From Alitabrizicola rongguiensis (GTDB taxonomy: Bacteria; Pseudomonadota; Alphaproteobacteria; Rhodobacterales; Rhodobacteraceae): a DNA stretch of 64,000 nt. Position 1 is the first letter of the stretch. Each line of letters begins with the position of its first letter. Location: NCBI RefSeq assembly GCF_021491355.1, contig NZ_JAKENF010000003.1, positions 434,001-498,000 on the forward strand, written 5' to 3'. The position numbers and the translations under genes are program-made. Positions 1 through 12,529 of this stretch are shown in pieces. The notes below the pieces were generated by a model, which searched no databases, was not told the origin of the DNA, and saw only the letters and a list, made by a program, of their open reading frames with translations.

Positions 1-737
1 ACATGCGCCTGCCGCGGATCTTCACCACAGCCTCGGCTCCGCCAGAATTCACGCTGAACAACTATTCCAACGTCATCTTCAGCCCGCTCGCGGGGCAGAG
101 CATCGGCCAGGCCTTCCTCAACACGGCCACGGTGGCGATCCCCGCCACGATCATCCCGATCCTGATCGCCGCCTTCGCTGCCTATGCGCTGGCCTGGATG
201 GAGTTCCCCGGTCGGGCGCTTCTGGTGGCGGCGGTTGTGGCGCTTCTTGTCGTGCCGCTGCAACTGGCGCTGAGCCCGCTTCTTCAGTTCCATAACTGGA
301 TCGGGATCGGGAAGGGCTACCTCGGCATCTGGCTGGCCCATACCGGCTTTGGCCTGCCGCTCGCCATCTACCTTCTGCGCAACTACATGGTCGGCCTGCC
401 GCGCGACATCATCGAGAATGCGCGGGTGGATGGGGCGACCGAGTTCCAGATCTTCACCAAGATCATCCTGCCGCTGTCCTTTCCGGCGCTGGCAAGCTTT
501 GCGATCTTCCAGTTCCTTTGGACCTGGAACGACCTTCTGGTGGCGCTGGTGTTCCTGGGCACCGGCAATGACCAGCAGGTGCTGACGGCCAACCTCGTGA
601 ACCTGATGGGCAGCCGGGGCGGCGACTGGGAGATCCTTGCAACCTCGGCCTTCGTGTCGATCCTCGTGCCGCTGATCGTGTTCTTCTCGCTTCAGCGGTT
701 CCTCGTGCGCGGCCTTCTGGCCGGCTCGGTCAAGTAA
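1..737 (+). CDS. aglG: Alpha-glucoside ABC transporter permease, 5' end outside window
   Basis: Inner-membrane permease subunit of a binding-protein-dependent sugar importer (MalG/AglG family). About 244 C-terminal residues are present with several hydrophobic segments and the cytoplasmic EAA loop (ENARVDGATEFQIFTKIILP), which docks the ATPase. Known AglG proteins are roughly 380 residues, so about 140 N-terminal residues lie upstream; the in-frame ATG at position 3 is probably internal. The gene is followed 9 bases later by an alpha-glucosidase and then a MalK-type ATPase, the aglG-aglA-aglK order known from Sinorhizobium. That context, not the permease alone, gives the alpha-glucoside (trehalose, maltose, sucrose) assignment. 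Confidence 0.9.
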   Translation, partial: MRLPRIFTTASAPPEFTLNNYSNVIFSPLAGQSIGQAFLNTATVAIPATIIPILIAAFAAYALAWMEFPGRALLVAAVVALLVVPLQLALSPLLQFHNWIGIGKGYLGIWLAHTGFGLPLAIYLLRNYMVGLPRDIIENARVDGATEFQIFTKIILPLSFPALASFAIFQFLWTWNDLLVALVFLGTGNDQQVLTANLVNLMGSRGGDWEILATSAFVSILVPLIVFFSLQRFLVRGLLAGSVK

Positions 738-746
738 ACGGAAACA

Positions 747-2366
<1,620 letters not shown>

Positions 2367-2390
2367 GCGACAAGGGGGAGGGGACGGACG

Positions 2391-3476
2391 ATGGCCAACC
2401 TGCTGCTGAAGGACGTGGAGAAAGCCTATGGCGAGGTGAAGGTCCTCAAGGACATCAACCTCGACATCAAGACGGGCGAACTCATCGTCTTTGTCGGCCC
2501 CTCGGGCTGCGGAAAGTCGACGCTTCTGCGCATGATCGCCGGGCTGGAAAAGATCACCGGCGGCGATTTCACCATCGACGGCGACCGGATGAACGACGTG
2601 CCTCCGGCGCAGCGCGGTATCGCCATGGTGTTCCAGTCCTACGCGCTGTACCCGCACATGACGGTGCGCGACAACATGGCCTTCGCGCTGAAGATCGCGA
2701 AGAAATCGCAGGCCGAGATCGACAAGGCGATCGACAAAGCCGCGCGCATCCTGCAACTGACCCCCTATCTCGACCGCCTGCCCAAGGCGCTGTCGGGCGG
2801 CCAGCGCCAACGGGTCGCCATCGGACGGGCCATTGTGCGCGATCCGAAGGTCTATCTCTTCGACGAACCGCTCTCGAACCTTGACGCCGCTTTGCGGGTC
2901 GCGACACGGATCGAGATCGCGCAGTTGAAGGAGGCGATGCCCAACTCGACGATGATCTACGTCACCCATGACCAGGTCGAGGCGATGACGCTGGCGTCCC
3001 GCATCGTCGTGCTTGCCGGCGGCGGCATTGCCCAGGTCGGCACGCCGCTGGAGTTGTACGAGCGGCCCGAGAACGAGTTCGTCGCCCAGTTCATCGGCAG
3101 CCCGTCGATGAACCTTCTGCCCGGCGAGATCGTCGAGACCGGCGCGATGACCGTGGTCAAGCTCGACAATGGCGGGATCGCGCGTGCCACCATCCCCACG
3201 AAGGCTGCCGACATGGGGCTCAAGGTCAAGGTGGGTGTCCGGCCCGAAGACCTTCTGGCAACTGACGGCGAGGCTGTCTTCACCGGCGAGGTCGAGATCA
3301 CTGAGGCGCTTGGCGAGGTGACGATCCTCTACTTCAAGCGACAGGGTGACGCGGCGCAGGTGATTGCCAAGCTGCCGGGCATCCATTCGGAACTGCGCCG
3401 CAAGACGGTGAAGCTCGGCACCGATCCGAAGAAGGTGCATCTCTTCGCCAACGGGCGCTCGCTGCTCTATCGTTGA
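2391..3476 (+). CDS. aglK: Sugar ABC transporter ATP-binding protein (MalK/UgpC/AglK type)
   Basis: ATPase subunit of 361 residues that powers the alpha-glucoside importer. Walker A GPSGCGKST is at residues 36-44, the ABC signature LSGGQ at 134-138, followed by Walker B (VYLFDEPLSNLDA) and the His switch (YVTHDQ). A C-terminal TOBE-type regulatory domain (about 240-361) is present as in MalK. A strong GGGAGGGGAC ribosome binding site precedes the ATG, 24 bases after aglA. It is the last gene of the operon; the next gene converges from the other strand. Gene symbol rests on the aglG-aglA neighbours. Confidence 0.9.
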   Translation: MANLLLKDVEKAYGEVKVLKDINLDIKTGELIVFVGPSGCGKSTLLRMIAGLEKITGGDFTIDGDRMNDVPPAQRGIAMVFQSYALYPHMTVRDNMAFALKIAKKSQAEIDKAIDKAARILQLTPYLDRLPKALSGGQRQRVAIGRAIVRDPKVYLFDEPLSNLDAALRVATRIEIAQLKEAMPNSTMIYVTHDQVEAMTLASRIVVLAGGGIAQVGTPLELYERPENEFVAQFIGSPSMNLLPGEIVETGAMTVVKLDNGGIARATIPTKAADMGLKVKVGVRPEDLLATDGEAVFTGEVEITEALGEVTILYFKRQGDAAQVIAKLPGIHSELRRKTVKLGTDPKKVHLFANGRSLLYR

Positions 3477-3493
3477 AACCGGGACCCGTTGAA

Positions 3494-3512
3494 CCGGCGG
3501 TCAGACCGCCGG
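3494..3512. terminator. Palindrome between convergent genes, possible terminator
   Basis: A perfect inverted repeat CCGGCGGTC-A-GACCGCCGG spans the stop codon of the calcium antiporter gene, 17 bases past the aglK stop. It lies between convergent genes, where a bidirectional terminator is expected, but there is no T tract on either side. It could equally be coincidental coding sequence. Confidence 0.3.
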
Positions 3513-4601
3513 GGGCATCAGGAAGAAGGTCATCGCGAAGACCAGATAGACCGCAAGGAGCATGACGCCCAAGAACCAGGCCGACCGGCCGGCCTGGGTC
3601 GTCAGGATTGCCGTGAGCGACGCGATCAGCATCATAACCACGGCGCCCGGCCAGAAATCCAGGCTCATCGGTTGCGGGCCGATGACATAGGAGAGAAGGA
3701 CCAGCACCGGCGCGACAAACAGCGCGATCTGGGCCGCACTTCCGAGCGCGATCCCGACCGAAAGGTCCAGCCGGTCCTTGCGCGCGGCGGAGAAGGCCGA
3801 TCCCATCTCGGCCGCGCCCCCCACAAGACCCACGACGATGAAGCCGACGAAGGCCGGAGTCAGACCGAGCGTCACCGCCGCTTCCTGGACTGAGCCGACG
3901 AAGACCTCGGACACCAGCGCGACGAGCAGCGTCGCCACGGCCAGCAGGATGAGGCTCGTCCGCACAGACCAGCCTTCGTGCGCGCCGGCCTCTTCCGCTG
4001 GCGTCTCATGGCTTGCGCCGGCGAATTCGCTCGAATGGGTCACCAGCGAGAACAGCATTCCCAGCCCGTAGGTCAAGATCAGCAGGACCGCCAGCCCGAG
4101 GCTGAGCGATTGGGCAAAGCCCGCTGCCCCTTCGGAGCGGGCGATGATCGATGGCACGAGAAGGGCGATGACCGACAGAAAGAGCAGGCCCGCTTGCAGC
4201 CGTGCGCCGCCCTTGTTGAATTCCTGTACATGGTGCTTGAGCCCGCCCAGAAGCAGGCTTCCCCCCAGCATGAACAGGGCATTCGTCGTGATCGCACCGG
4301 CGATCGAGGCCTTGACCAGCACGTATTCCCCGGCCCGCAGCGCCGCCAGCGAGATCACCAGTTCAGTCAGGTTGCCAAGCGTGGCGTTCAGCAGGCCCCC
4401 CGCCGCATCGCCGATCCGCTCCGCCACGGTCTCGGTCGAGCGGCTGAGCAGCGCCGCAAGCGGGACGATCGCCAGCACCGACAGCACGAACAGGAGCGTC
4501 GCGCTGGCCGGACGAAGATGTTCGACGGCAAAGAGGATCGGAACGAAGATCAGCAGTGCAAACAACGGCGTCGCACGCAGTTCCCGCAGAAGTATCGACA
4601 T
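3501..4601 (-). CDS. cax: Calcium/proton antiporter, CaCA superfamily
   Basis: Inner-membrane antiporter of 366 residues that probably exports Ca2+ in exchange for H+. About eleven hydrophobic segments are present. The two inverted alpha repeats of the Cax family are visible: GNLTELVISL at 76-85 and GGAAEMGSAF at 261-270, each with the essential acidic residue. A hydrophilic, acidic and His-containing linker (about 190-212) separates the two halves. The reading frame is open 20 codons further upstream, but the ATG at 4601 is preferred because an AGGGGG ribosome binding site lies about ten bases before it. Monocistronic; an imperfect dyad lies about 110 bases upstream. Confidence 0.88.
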   Translation of the reverse strand: MSILLRELRATPLFALLIFVPILFAVEHLRPASATLLFVLSVLAIVPLAALLSRSTETVAERIGDAAGGLLNATLGNLTELVISLAALRAGEYVLVKASIAGAITTNALFMLGGSLLLGGLKHHVQEFNKGGARLQAGLLFLSVIALLVPSIIARSEGAAGFAQSLSLGLAVLLILTYGLGMLFSLVTHSSEFAGASHETPAEEAGAHEGWSVRTSLILLAVATLLVALVSEVFVGSVQEAAVTLGLTPAFVGFIVVGLVGGAAEMGSAFSAARKDRLDLSVGIALGSAAQIALFVAPVLVLLSYVIGPQPMSLDFWPGAVVMMLIASLTAILTTQAGRSAWFLGVMLLAVYLVFAMTFFLMPPAV

Positions 4602-4924
4602 GATGGACGGGCCCCCTGGGCCGGCGGAATGCTTCCGAGACGACCGCTCCCCCGTGCGCACAGCCGACTACCTTGCGGTTCGGGGGTCAAGCTCTGTCTT
4701 GCGCCTTCACCTGGAAGGTTACTGTAACCGTCCAGGAGGTGGGACCAGCGGGCGGGCAAGGCGACATCACCACGGACCCGTTTCGCGATTGACAGGTCCG
4801 GCCCGGGAGCGCAGACCGGCTGCAGGAACCACGCGCGGCGATGATGTGCATCGCCGCAGGCCGGTGCGTCCTGTCCGGCCCGGCCCCATGGCCCCGCCCG
4901 GATCAGCCGGCGCGGGAACAGGAA
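4602..4924. other. Intergenic region between cax and the 45-residue gene
   Basis: This divergent intergenic region of about 320 bases is the only gap over 300 bases in the window. I find no convincing gene or RNA in it. It holds the ribosome binding site of cax at its left end and one notable imperfect dyad at 4710-4736. Open frames crossing it have no start context or family resemblance. Confidence 0.6.
4710..4736. promoter_or_regulatory. Imperfect dyad, candidate operator
   Basis: The sequence reads CCTGGA-a-GGTTAC-t-GTAACC-g-TCCAGG: a 13-base palindrome GGTTACTGTAACC inside outer arms CCTGGA/TCCAGG with one mismatched pair. Its size and position between divergent genes suit a dimeric regulator acting on cax or on the small gene downstream. 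No cognate regulator gene is nearby. Function is inference. Confidence 0.35.
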
Positions 4925-5062
4925 ATGGCCAAGGGTCAGTTACGTTCGAACAGGGAAGCCAAGAAGCCGAAGAAGGAAAAGCCGAAGCCGGTGGTCGTCG
5001 TGGCCAGCACTTCGGACCGGCTCAATGCCTCGCAAGGCAAGTCGCGCAGCCGGAAGGACTGA
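4925..5062 (+). CDS. Small Lys-rich conserved protein (45 residues)
   Basis: A 45-residue, strongly basic protein beginning MAKGQLRSNREAKKPKK. This opening resembles a small conserved hypothetical protein I recall from many proteobacteria, hence the call despite its size. It has no signal peptide, membrane segment or Cys. The start at 4925 is preferred over an in-frame ATG 28 codons upstream because homologues start with this block; a GGAACAGGAA sequence precedes it. It could bind nucleic acid, but no function is known to me. It ends about 70 bases before the dioxygenase gene on the same strand. Confidence 0.6.
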   Translation: MAKGQLRSNREAKKPKKEKPKPVVVVASTSDRLNASQGKSRSRKD

Positions 5063-5132
5063 CGACCGCCGTCCGGGGGCTTGGCAAGGGCACGGCTTCG
5101 CGGCAGGGTTGGCCGAAAGGAGGGCCCTGTCC

Positions 5133-5918
5133 ATGGTTCAGGTGACGGAAGAGATGGTCGAAGCCTATCAGCGCGACGGGGTCGTGCTGATCAAGGGGCT
5201 CTGGGCCGATTGGGTCGACGTGATCCGAGCGGGCATCGAGCGCAACATGGCCGAGCCCGGACCGTATGCGGCGGAAAACCTCAAGCCCGGCGAGCCGGGG
5301 CGCTTCTTTGACGATTACTGCAACTGGGAGCGGATCCCAGAGTTCCAGCGCGTCATCCGCGAAAGCGAGGCGGCTTCTGTCGCTGCGAAACTCATGCGGT
5401 CCGATCATGTGCAGATGTTCCACGATCATGTGCTGGTGAAGGAGCCGGGCACCTCGAAGCCGACGCCCTGGCACCAGGACGGACCCTATTACTTCGTCGA
5501 GGGAAAGCAGACGGTGAGCTTCTGGTCGCCGGTCGACCCGGTGCGCGAGGCCTCGCTGCGCTGTGTCGCCGGATCTCATCGCTGGCCGAAGGAGGTGCTG
5601 CCGAAGCGCTGGCTGTCGGATACGTCCTTCTATCCCGACCCGGACAAGTACATGCCCGTCCCTGATCCGGATGCCGAGGGGATGACCGTGCTTGAATGGC
5701 AGATGGAGCCGGGCGATGCGGTGGCCTTCGACTATCGTACCCTGCACGGGGCGCGCGGGAATGAGGCGACGACCCGCCGCCGGGCCTTTTCGCTGCGCCT
5801 CTTGGGCGACGATGCGCGCTATGTCGATCGGCCGGGCCGCACCTCGCCGCCCTATCCGGGGCACGGGATGGCGGCCGGACAGCGGCTGCGCGAGGACTGG
5901 TTCCCGATGCTTCTGTGA
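5133..5918 (+). CDS. Phytanoyl-CoA dioxygenase (PhyH) family protein
   Basis: Predicted Fe(II)/2-oxoglutarate-dependent oxygenase of 261 residues in the double-stranded beta-helix fold. The iron-binding facial triad is visible as His114 and Asp116 in PWHQDGPYY and His205 in TLHGARGN; the following basic cluster RRRAFSLRLLG supplies the Arg expected to bind 2-oxoglutarate. The start at 5133 is chosen over a longer frame because AAAGGAGGG lies at the right distance. Bacterial members act on varied small molecules, so the substrate is unknown. Neighbours give no pathway clue. Confidence 0.85.
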   Translation: MVQVTEEMVEAYQRDGVVLIKGLWADWVDVIRAGIERNMAEPGPYAAENLKPGEPGRFFDDYCNWERIPEFQRVIRESEAASVAAKLMRSDHVQMFHDHVLVKEPGTSKPTPWHQDGPYYFVEGKQTVSFWSPVDPVREASLRCVAGSHRWPKEVLPKRWLSDTSFYPDPDKYMPVPDPDAEGMTVLEWQMEPGDAVAFDYRTLHGARGNEATTRRRAFSLRLLGDDARYVDRPGRTSPPYPGHGMAAGQRLREDWFPMLL

Positions 5919-6047
5919 AGGCGGAAGCGTCGGCAGGGGCATCGAGCCCCCTTCGCCGCTTCTGCCGCGGCCCCGTGTCACGGCGAGCGCGCAGGCAGTT
6001 GTCGCTTTACCTGCCGCATGAGACAAGCGGGGCCGGAGACCCGACCG

Positions 6048-7046
6048 ATGACCGAACCGACCCCACCGCGCCGCTATTTTCCACCCCCTCCGCCGCTTGC
6101 GCCCAAGCCCAAGCCCGGGCTTTTCCGCCGGGTGCCTCCGGCGATCTTTCCGCCGATCCTCGGCGCGCTCGGTCTTGGCCTCGTCTGGCGGCAGAGCGGC
6201 TGGATGTTCGGCCTTCCCGACGGACTTGCGGAGATGTTCCTTGGCGCGATGACGCTGCTGTGGCTGTTCGCGGTCCTTGCTTATTGCGCCAAGATTGCCC
6301 GCCGACCGGGCGTTCTGGCCGAGGATCTGACGATCCTGCCGGGGCGGGCCGGGGTCTCGGCGCTGATGATGACGATCTACCAGATCGCGATGGTGCTTGG
6401 CCCCTATGCGGGCGCTGCGGCCCGGGGCCTTCTCTTCGGCGGCCTTGCCCTGCATCTCGCCCTCACCCTGTGGATCATCGGTACGCTTGCCAGGGCCACG
6501 GCTGCACAGCGCGAGGTGACGCCGGTCTGGCACCTGACTTTCGTCGGCCCGATCCTGGGGGCGGTCGCGGCGCAGATGCTGGGGCTCGAACCGCTGGCCC
6601 GGGTGATCTTCTGGGTGACATTGCCGCTTGCTGCCGGGATCGGCGCGGTCAGCCTCGTGCAGATCGTTCGCCGCGTTCCCCCGGCGCCGCTGCGGCCGCT
6701 GCTGGCCATCCACCTCGCGCCGCTGAGCCTCTTTGGCATGGTGGCGCTTGGCCTCGGCTGGCCGCAGGTGGCGCTGGTCTTTGCCGCGCTGGCGGTGACG
6801 CTGCTTCTCGCGCTGGTGGTTTCGCTGAAATGGCTGCTGGCGGCGGGGTTCACCGCGCTTTGGGGCGCGTTCACCTTTCCGCTCGCGGCCTTCGCGCGGC
6901 TGGTGCTGGGGCTGATGCCGGGGTCGCTGGCCGGCGGGGCCGTCCTGGTCGCGGCGACGATGGTGATCCTGCCGATCCTCGTGAGGCTCCTGCAGGACTG
7001 GGCCAAGGGCTCCCTCGCGGCGCGGACCAACGCCGCCGAGGCGTAA
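6048..7046 (+). CDS. TDT/TehA-like multi-pass membrane protein
   Basis: A 332-residue integral membrane protein with about ten hydrophobic segments after a Pro-rich cytoplasmic N-terminus (PPRRYFPPPPPLAPKPKPG). Length and pattern suit the tellurite-resistance/dicarboxylate transporter (TDT, SLAC1-related) family of anion channels and exporters. I infer the family from topology and the weakly recognisable FRRVPPAIFPPILGALGLG opening; no catalytic motif helps. The ATG at 6048 is preferred over one ten codons earlier since the Pro-rich block usually lies close to the N-terminus. It ends just before a family repeat that separates it from a convergent gene. Confidence 0.7.
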   Translation: MTEPTPPRRYFPPPPPLAPKPKPGLFRRVPPAIFPPILGALGLGLVWRQSGWMFGLPDGLAEMFLGAMTLLWLFAVLAYCAKIARRPGVLAEDLTILPGRAGVSALMMTIYQIAMVLGPYAGAAARGLLFGGLALHLALTLWIIGTLARATAAQREVTPVWHLTFVGPILGAVAAQMLGLEPLARVIFWVTLPLAAGIGAVSLVQIVRRVPPAPLRPLLAIHLAPLSLFGMVALGLGWPQVALVFAALAVTLLLALVVSLKWLLAAGFTALWGAFTFPLAAFARLVLGLMPGSLAGGAVLVAATMVILPILVRLLQDWAKGSLAARTNAAEA

Positions 7047-7050
7047 GGTA

Positions 7051-7117
7051 AGGGGGCGCTGCCCCCTCGCCCCGGACGGGTCCGGGGCTCACCCCCGGGG
7101 TATTTCGCGAGGAGAAA

Positions 7118-7121
<4 letters not shown>
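7051..7121. repeat. GC-hairpin intergenic repeat, copy A
   Basis: This element consists of a GGGGGCGCTGCCCCC hairpin, a second GC-rich inverted repeat (CCCCGGACGGGTCCGGGG), then CCCCCGGGGTATTTCGCGAG and AGAAATCA. It is the most diverged of three copies in the window (others at 23972 and 32151). It lies between convergent genes, and its end contains the stop codon of the minus-strand amidotransferase. Likely a dispersed family repeat doubling as a bidirectional terminator. Confidence 0.7.
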
Positions 7122-9419
<2,298 letters not shown>

Positions 9420-9436
9420 CGCCTGCGCGTGATGGG

Positions 9437-10555
9437 GTGAGCAGAGGCAACTCGGTGTCCGAGTTGCCGCTTGACCATATCCCGCAGGGAGCGCTGGAAT
9501 GGTCTGGCCTCATTGCCGGTGGAGAGGACGCCTTGACCAAAAGTTCGCCCGTTGTGCCGATCGGGGCCGCCTATTTCCCGGCGCCCAATCCTGGTCCGAC
9601 CCGCGATTATCAGTTCGTCCTGGTTCCGGGCTTCACGCTGCTGGCCTTTGCCTCGGCAGTGGAGCCGCTGCGCATCGCCAATCAGCTGTCGCAGGCGCCG
9701 CTCTACCGCTGGCGCGTGGTGTCGGAGGACGGCGCGCCAGTGGTCAGCTCCTCGGGTATCGCGGTCGCCGTCGACGGGGCGCTTGGCCAACTCGACAAGG
9801 ACAGTCACCTGTTGATCTGCGCCGGCAATCCGCCCATGGCGGCGGCGGCTCCGGGTGTCGTTTCGGCCGTCCAGCGGCACCACCGTTTCGGCGGCACGGT
9901 CGGCGGGATCTGCACCGGGGCCTTCGCGCTGGCCAAGGCCGGGATCGTTCGCGATGGACACTTTACCCTCCACTGGGAGAACCAGCCGGGTTTCGTCGAG
10001 ACGTTCCGCAACCTTGTTCCAACCCTGAACCGGTTTGAGACCGACGGCCGGGTGATGACCTGCGGCGGCGGCGCGGCCTCGACCGACATGATGCTGTCGA
10101 TCATCGCCTCGGACCACGGCACCGATTTCGCCGCGATGGTGTCGGAGATGTGCCTGCGCACGGTGATGTCGGGCGCGGAGCCCGAGCAGCGCAGTTCGCT
10201 TGCTGCGTTGATGTCCTCGCGCAATCCGGTGCTGATCGCCTCGATCACGCTGATGAACCGCCATATCGAGGACCCGCTGCCGATGGACGAACTGGCGGCG
10301 GCCACGGGCTACTGCCGGCGGCATCTCGAACGTCTGTTCATGAATGCCGTTGGCCAGACGCCCGGCCATTTCTACCGCGGACTTCGCCTCGACAGGGGGC
10401 GCAACCTTCTCAGCACCACCGACCTGACCCTGCAGGAGGTTGCCGTCGCCTGCGGTTATGCCTCGGTCGCGCATTTCTCGAAGAGCTTTCGGGCGCGGTA
10501 TGGCACGGCACCCACGAAGCTCAAGCAGGGGTATGCCGCGCCGAAGCCACGCTAG
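9437..10555 (+). CDS. GlxA-type transcriptional regulator (DJ-1/PfpI plus AraC domain)
   Basis: A transcription factor of up to 372 residues with an N-terminal class I glutamine-amidotransferase-like (DJ-1/PfpI) sensor domain and a C-terminal AraC DNA-binding domain with two helix-turn-helix motifs (about 275-365; CRRHLERLFMNAVGQTPGHFY). This is the GlxA/FtrA/GbdR architecture, whose members often respond to amines, betaines or amino acids. The start is uncertain: GTG at 9437, or TTG at 9533 behind GGAGAGGA, giving 340 residues. It lies 17 bases after guaB but is probably separately regulated. A second protein of this type is encoded at 42501-43526. Target genes are unknown. Confidence 0.85.
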   Translation: MSRGNSVSELPLDHIPQGALEWSGLIAGGEDALTKSSPVVPIGAAYFPAPNPGPTRDYQFVLVPGFTLLAFASAVEPLRIANQLSQAPLYRWRVVSEDGAPVVSSSGIAVAVDGALGQLDKDSHLLICAGNPPMAAAAPGVVSAVQRHHRFGGTVGGICTGAFALAKAGIVRDGHFTLHWENQPGFVETFRNLVPTLNRFETDGRVMTCGGGAASTDMMLSIIASDHGTDFAAMVSEMCLRTVMSGAEPEQRSSLAALMSSRNPVLIASITLMNRHIEDPLPMDELAAATGYCRRHLERLFMNAVGQTPGHFYRGLRLDRGRNLLSTTDLTLQEVAVACGYASVAHFSKSFRARYGTAPTKLKQGYAAPKPR

Positions 10556-10625
10556 AGGGCAATGCGATCGCGTCCCGCTCTGGGATCACCGCAAAGCCGG
10601 CGCGGGTCATGCCCCCCGGTATCGT

Positions 10626-11447
10626 TCACCCTGCTGGAGATGCTTTGGTGTCCGAATGCCAGAGCCCGTCGCGAAAGGTGAAAGCCTGCGCCGGGCGAGG
10701 CGCGAAGGCGTTCGTTGCCGGGGCATGGATCCAGGGCGTCACGCTCAAATGCGGCCCCTCGACATCGAGCACCGCGAAACCATGGTCACTTTCGCCTGCG
10801 CGGGCGCAAAGCGCCGTGCCGCACTGCATCTGGAACAGCGGGCGCGGCCGGTCCAGGCCGATGCCGAGGCCGATCGACCAATGGTGCAGGTGCCCGGACA
10901 GGACGATCCGGATGCCGGCTTCTGCCAGGGCGGGCAGGGCGGCGCGGGCCCCGCGCGTCTCGCCCCGGTCGAAGCCGGGTGGTTCCTCGAGCGGGTGATG
11001 GCAGACAAGGATGTTGATGGCCTCGGGCGGGCTTGTGCGGGCCGCCTGCAGGATTCGGTCGATCTCTGCCCGCCGCAAGCGACCGCGCCGCCAGCGCCAG
11101 GGATCTGCGGTGTTCGTTCCGTAAAGGCGCAGGGGGCCGACCTCGGCAAAAGGAGCCAGATCAGGCGATGCACCTGCGCGATAGCTGCGGAACGGCGCGA
11201 ACAACCGGGCCGCAAGGTTGATGAGCGGTACGTCATGGTTGCCCGGAATGACCAGGAACGGCAGCCCGAGGCCATGCAGGAACGTCATGGCGCGCTGGAA
11301 CTGGCCATGCCGCGCCCGGTGCGTCAGGTCGCCCGAAACCGCGACGAAATCGGGAAGGCAGACAGTCAGCGCCTCGCGTAGCGGATCGATCAGATCGGCC
11401 CGCTCCAGCCCGAAATGGAGGTCGGTCAGATGAACAAGCCGGGTCAT
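10626..11447 (-). CDS. Metallophosphoesterase (calcineurin-like)
   Basis: A 273-residue dimetal phosphoesterase. The motifs appear in order: Asp9 and His11 (TDLHFG), Gly39-Asp40 (SGDLTHR), GNHD at 69-72, a His pair in VCHHPLEEPPG and GHLHHW near the C-terminus. This layout matches the CpdA/3',5'-cAMP phosphodiesterase and Icc-like branch, but substrate cannot be assigned. Its ATG overlaps the stop of the upstream lipid kinase gene by four bases (ATGA), so the two are translationally coupled. The pairing suggests a linked role in lipid or nucleotide phosphate turnover; that is inference. Confidence 0.88.
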   Translation of the reverse strand: MTRLVHLTDLHFGLERADLIDPLREALTVCLPDFVAVSGDLTHRARHGQFQRAMTFLHGLGLPFLVIPGNHDVPLINLAARLFAPFRSYRAGASPDLAPFAEVGPLRLYGTNTADPWRWRRGRLRRAEIDRILQAARTSPPEAINILVCHHPLEEPPGFDRGETRGARAALPALAEAGIRIVLSGHLHHWSIGLGIGLDRPRPLFQMQCGTALCARAGESDHGFAVLDVEGPHLSVTPWIHAPATNAFAPRPAQAFTFRDGLWHSDTKASPAG

Positions 11448-12376
11448 GCCGTCTCCGCTGCCGGCACGATCACCGAAAGGGCGTCGCGGTGCATGCGCAG
11501 GTGGAAGGGGCCGGTCAGGCGGGCTTTCTCGCCATCGAAGGCAACAAGGCGTGTAGGATGGCGCGTGTCGATGGTCAGTTCGTCGGCGATGACCAGATCG
11601 AAATCCTGCCCATGCGACACGCTGCCGAAGGCAAGCCGGATCGCGGCCAGCATCAGCTCGGTTGGGCGCTTCCCCTTGGCAAGGAACAGCGCGAAATGCC
11701 CGTCTCGCACCGCTTCTGCCCCATCGAGTCCGAGCGCTTCGAGCTGATAGGGACTGCGCGCCGCGAAGGCCAGCGGCGTGTGGAAGTGGCGGGTTTCCTC
11801 GGCGACGGTCAGGGCGAGGTGCATCGGGTCGCGCAGGTCGCGCAAGGCCAGAAGCACCGACCAGTAGGCGGCAAGCCGGCTCCGGCCCCACCGCCGGTAG
11901 ATGGCTTCGCGCCGTTCGAGGATTTCGGGGTAGATGCCGAAACTCGCATTGTTCAGGAAAAGCCTGCCATTCACTTCGCCAAGATCTACGGTCGCAACCT
12001 GTCCCGTCAGGATCGTGTCGAGGGCCGCCTCGAGTGTTTCTCCGACGCCGAGACCGCGCGCAAAATAGTTGAAGGTTCCTCCGGGCAGCACCGCCATGAC
12101 AGCCTCGCTGCCGGCCAGAATCCCGGCGACGGCCGACTGCGTGCCGTCGCCCCCAAGCGCCACGACGATATCGGCTCCTTCTCGAACCGCTTCCTGCGCG
12201 GCACCCAGAATGGCGCTGCCCTTGCGTGCCGCATGGACGGCGAAGCCGGCAACAGCGGGCTCCAGCGTCTCGCGGATGATCCGTTCCTTGGCGAGCGCGT
12301 CCTTGCGGCCCGAGGCGGCGTTCAACACCACCGACAGGCGCGAGACTGAAAGGTCGATTGGGCGGGCGGGGGGCAT
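11444..12376 (-). CDS. Diacylglycerol kinase family lipid kinase (YegS/DagK catalytic domain)
   Basis: A 310-residue protein of the DAGK catalytic-domain superfamily. The nucleotide-binding GGDGT motif is at residues 75-79, followed by the second glycine-rich LPGGTFNYFARGLG block that binds phosphate. Members phosphorylate diacylglycerol, sphingoid bases or other lipids at the inner membrane face. A CGGAG ribosome binding site precedes the ATG at 12376. It is the first gene of a two-gene operon with the metallophosphoesterase. Eukaryotic-type substrate assignments would be unsafe. Confidence 0.88.
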   Translation of the reverse strand: MPPARPIDLSVSRLSVVLNAASGRKDALAKERIIRETLEPAVAGFAVHAARKGSAILGAAQEAVREGADIVVALGGDGTQSAVAGILAGSEAVMAVLPGGTFNYFARGLGVGETLEAALDTILTGQVATVDLGEVNGRLFLNNASFGIYPEILERREAIYRRWGRSRLAAYWSVLLALRDLRDPMHLALTVAEETRHFHTPLAFAARSPYQLEALGLDGAEAVRDGHFALFLAKGKRPTELMLAAIRLAFGSVSHGQDFDLVIADELTIDTRHPTRLVAFDGEKARLTGPFHLRMHRDALSVIVPAAETA

Positions 12377-12529
12377 CGGGGCTCCGAACCGGGGTCACGG
12401 TCGATCTTAGGGCGAATCCGCCGGGCGGCAACCGAGGCGCTTCGCATGGACAATCGCCTCGGGCGGCGGCTAAACCGGCAGCGAACCGGAGCGGATGGGC
12501 CGCAACGGACAAGAACAGGGAAGCGATCC

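Noticed and set aside
5022-6713. Minus-strand frame (563 codons) opposite the PhyH and TDT genes
   Set aside because: Low-complexity Arg/Pro/Gly composition and no motif; the opposite strand has well-supported genes.
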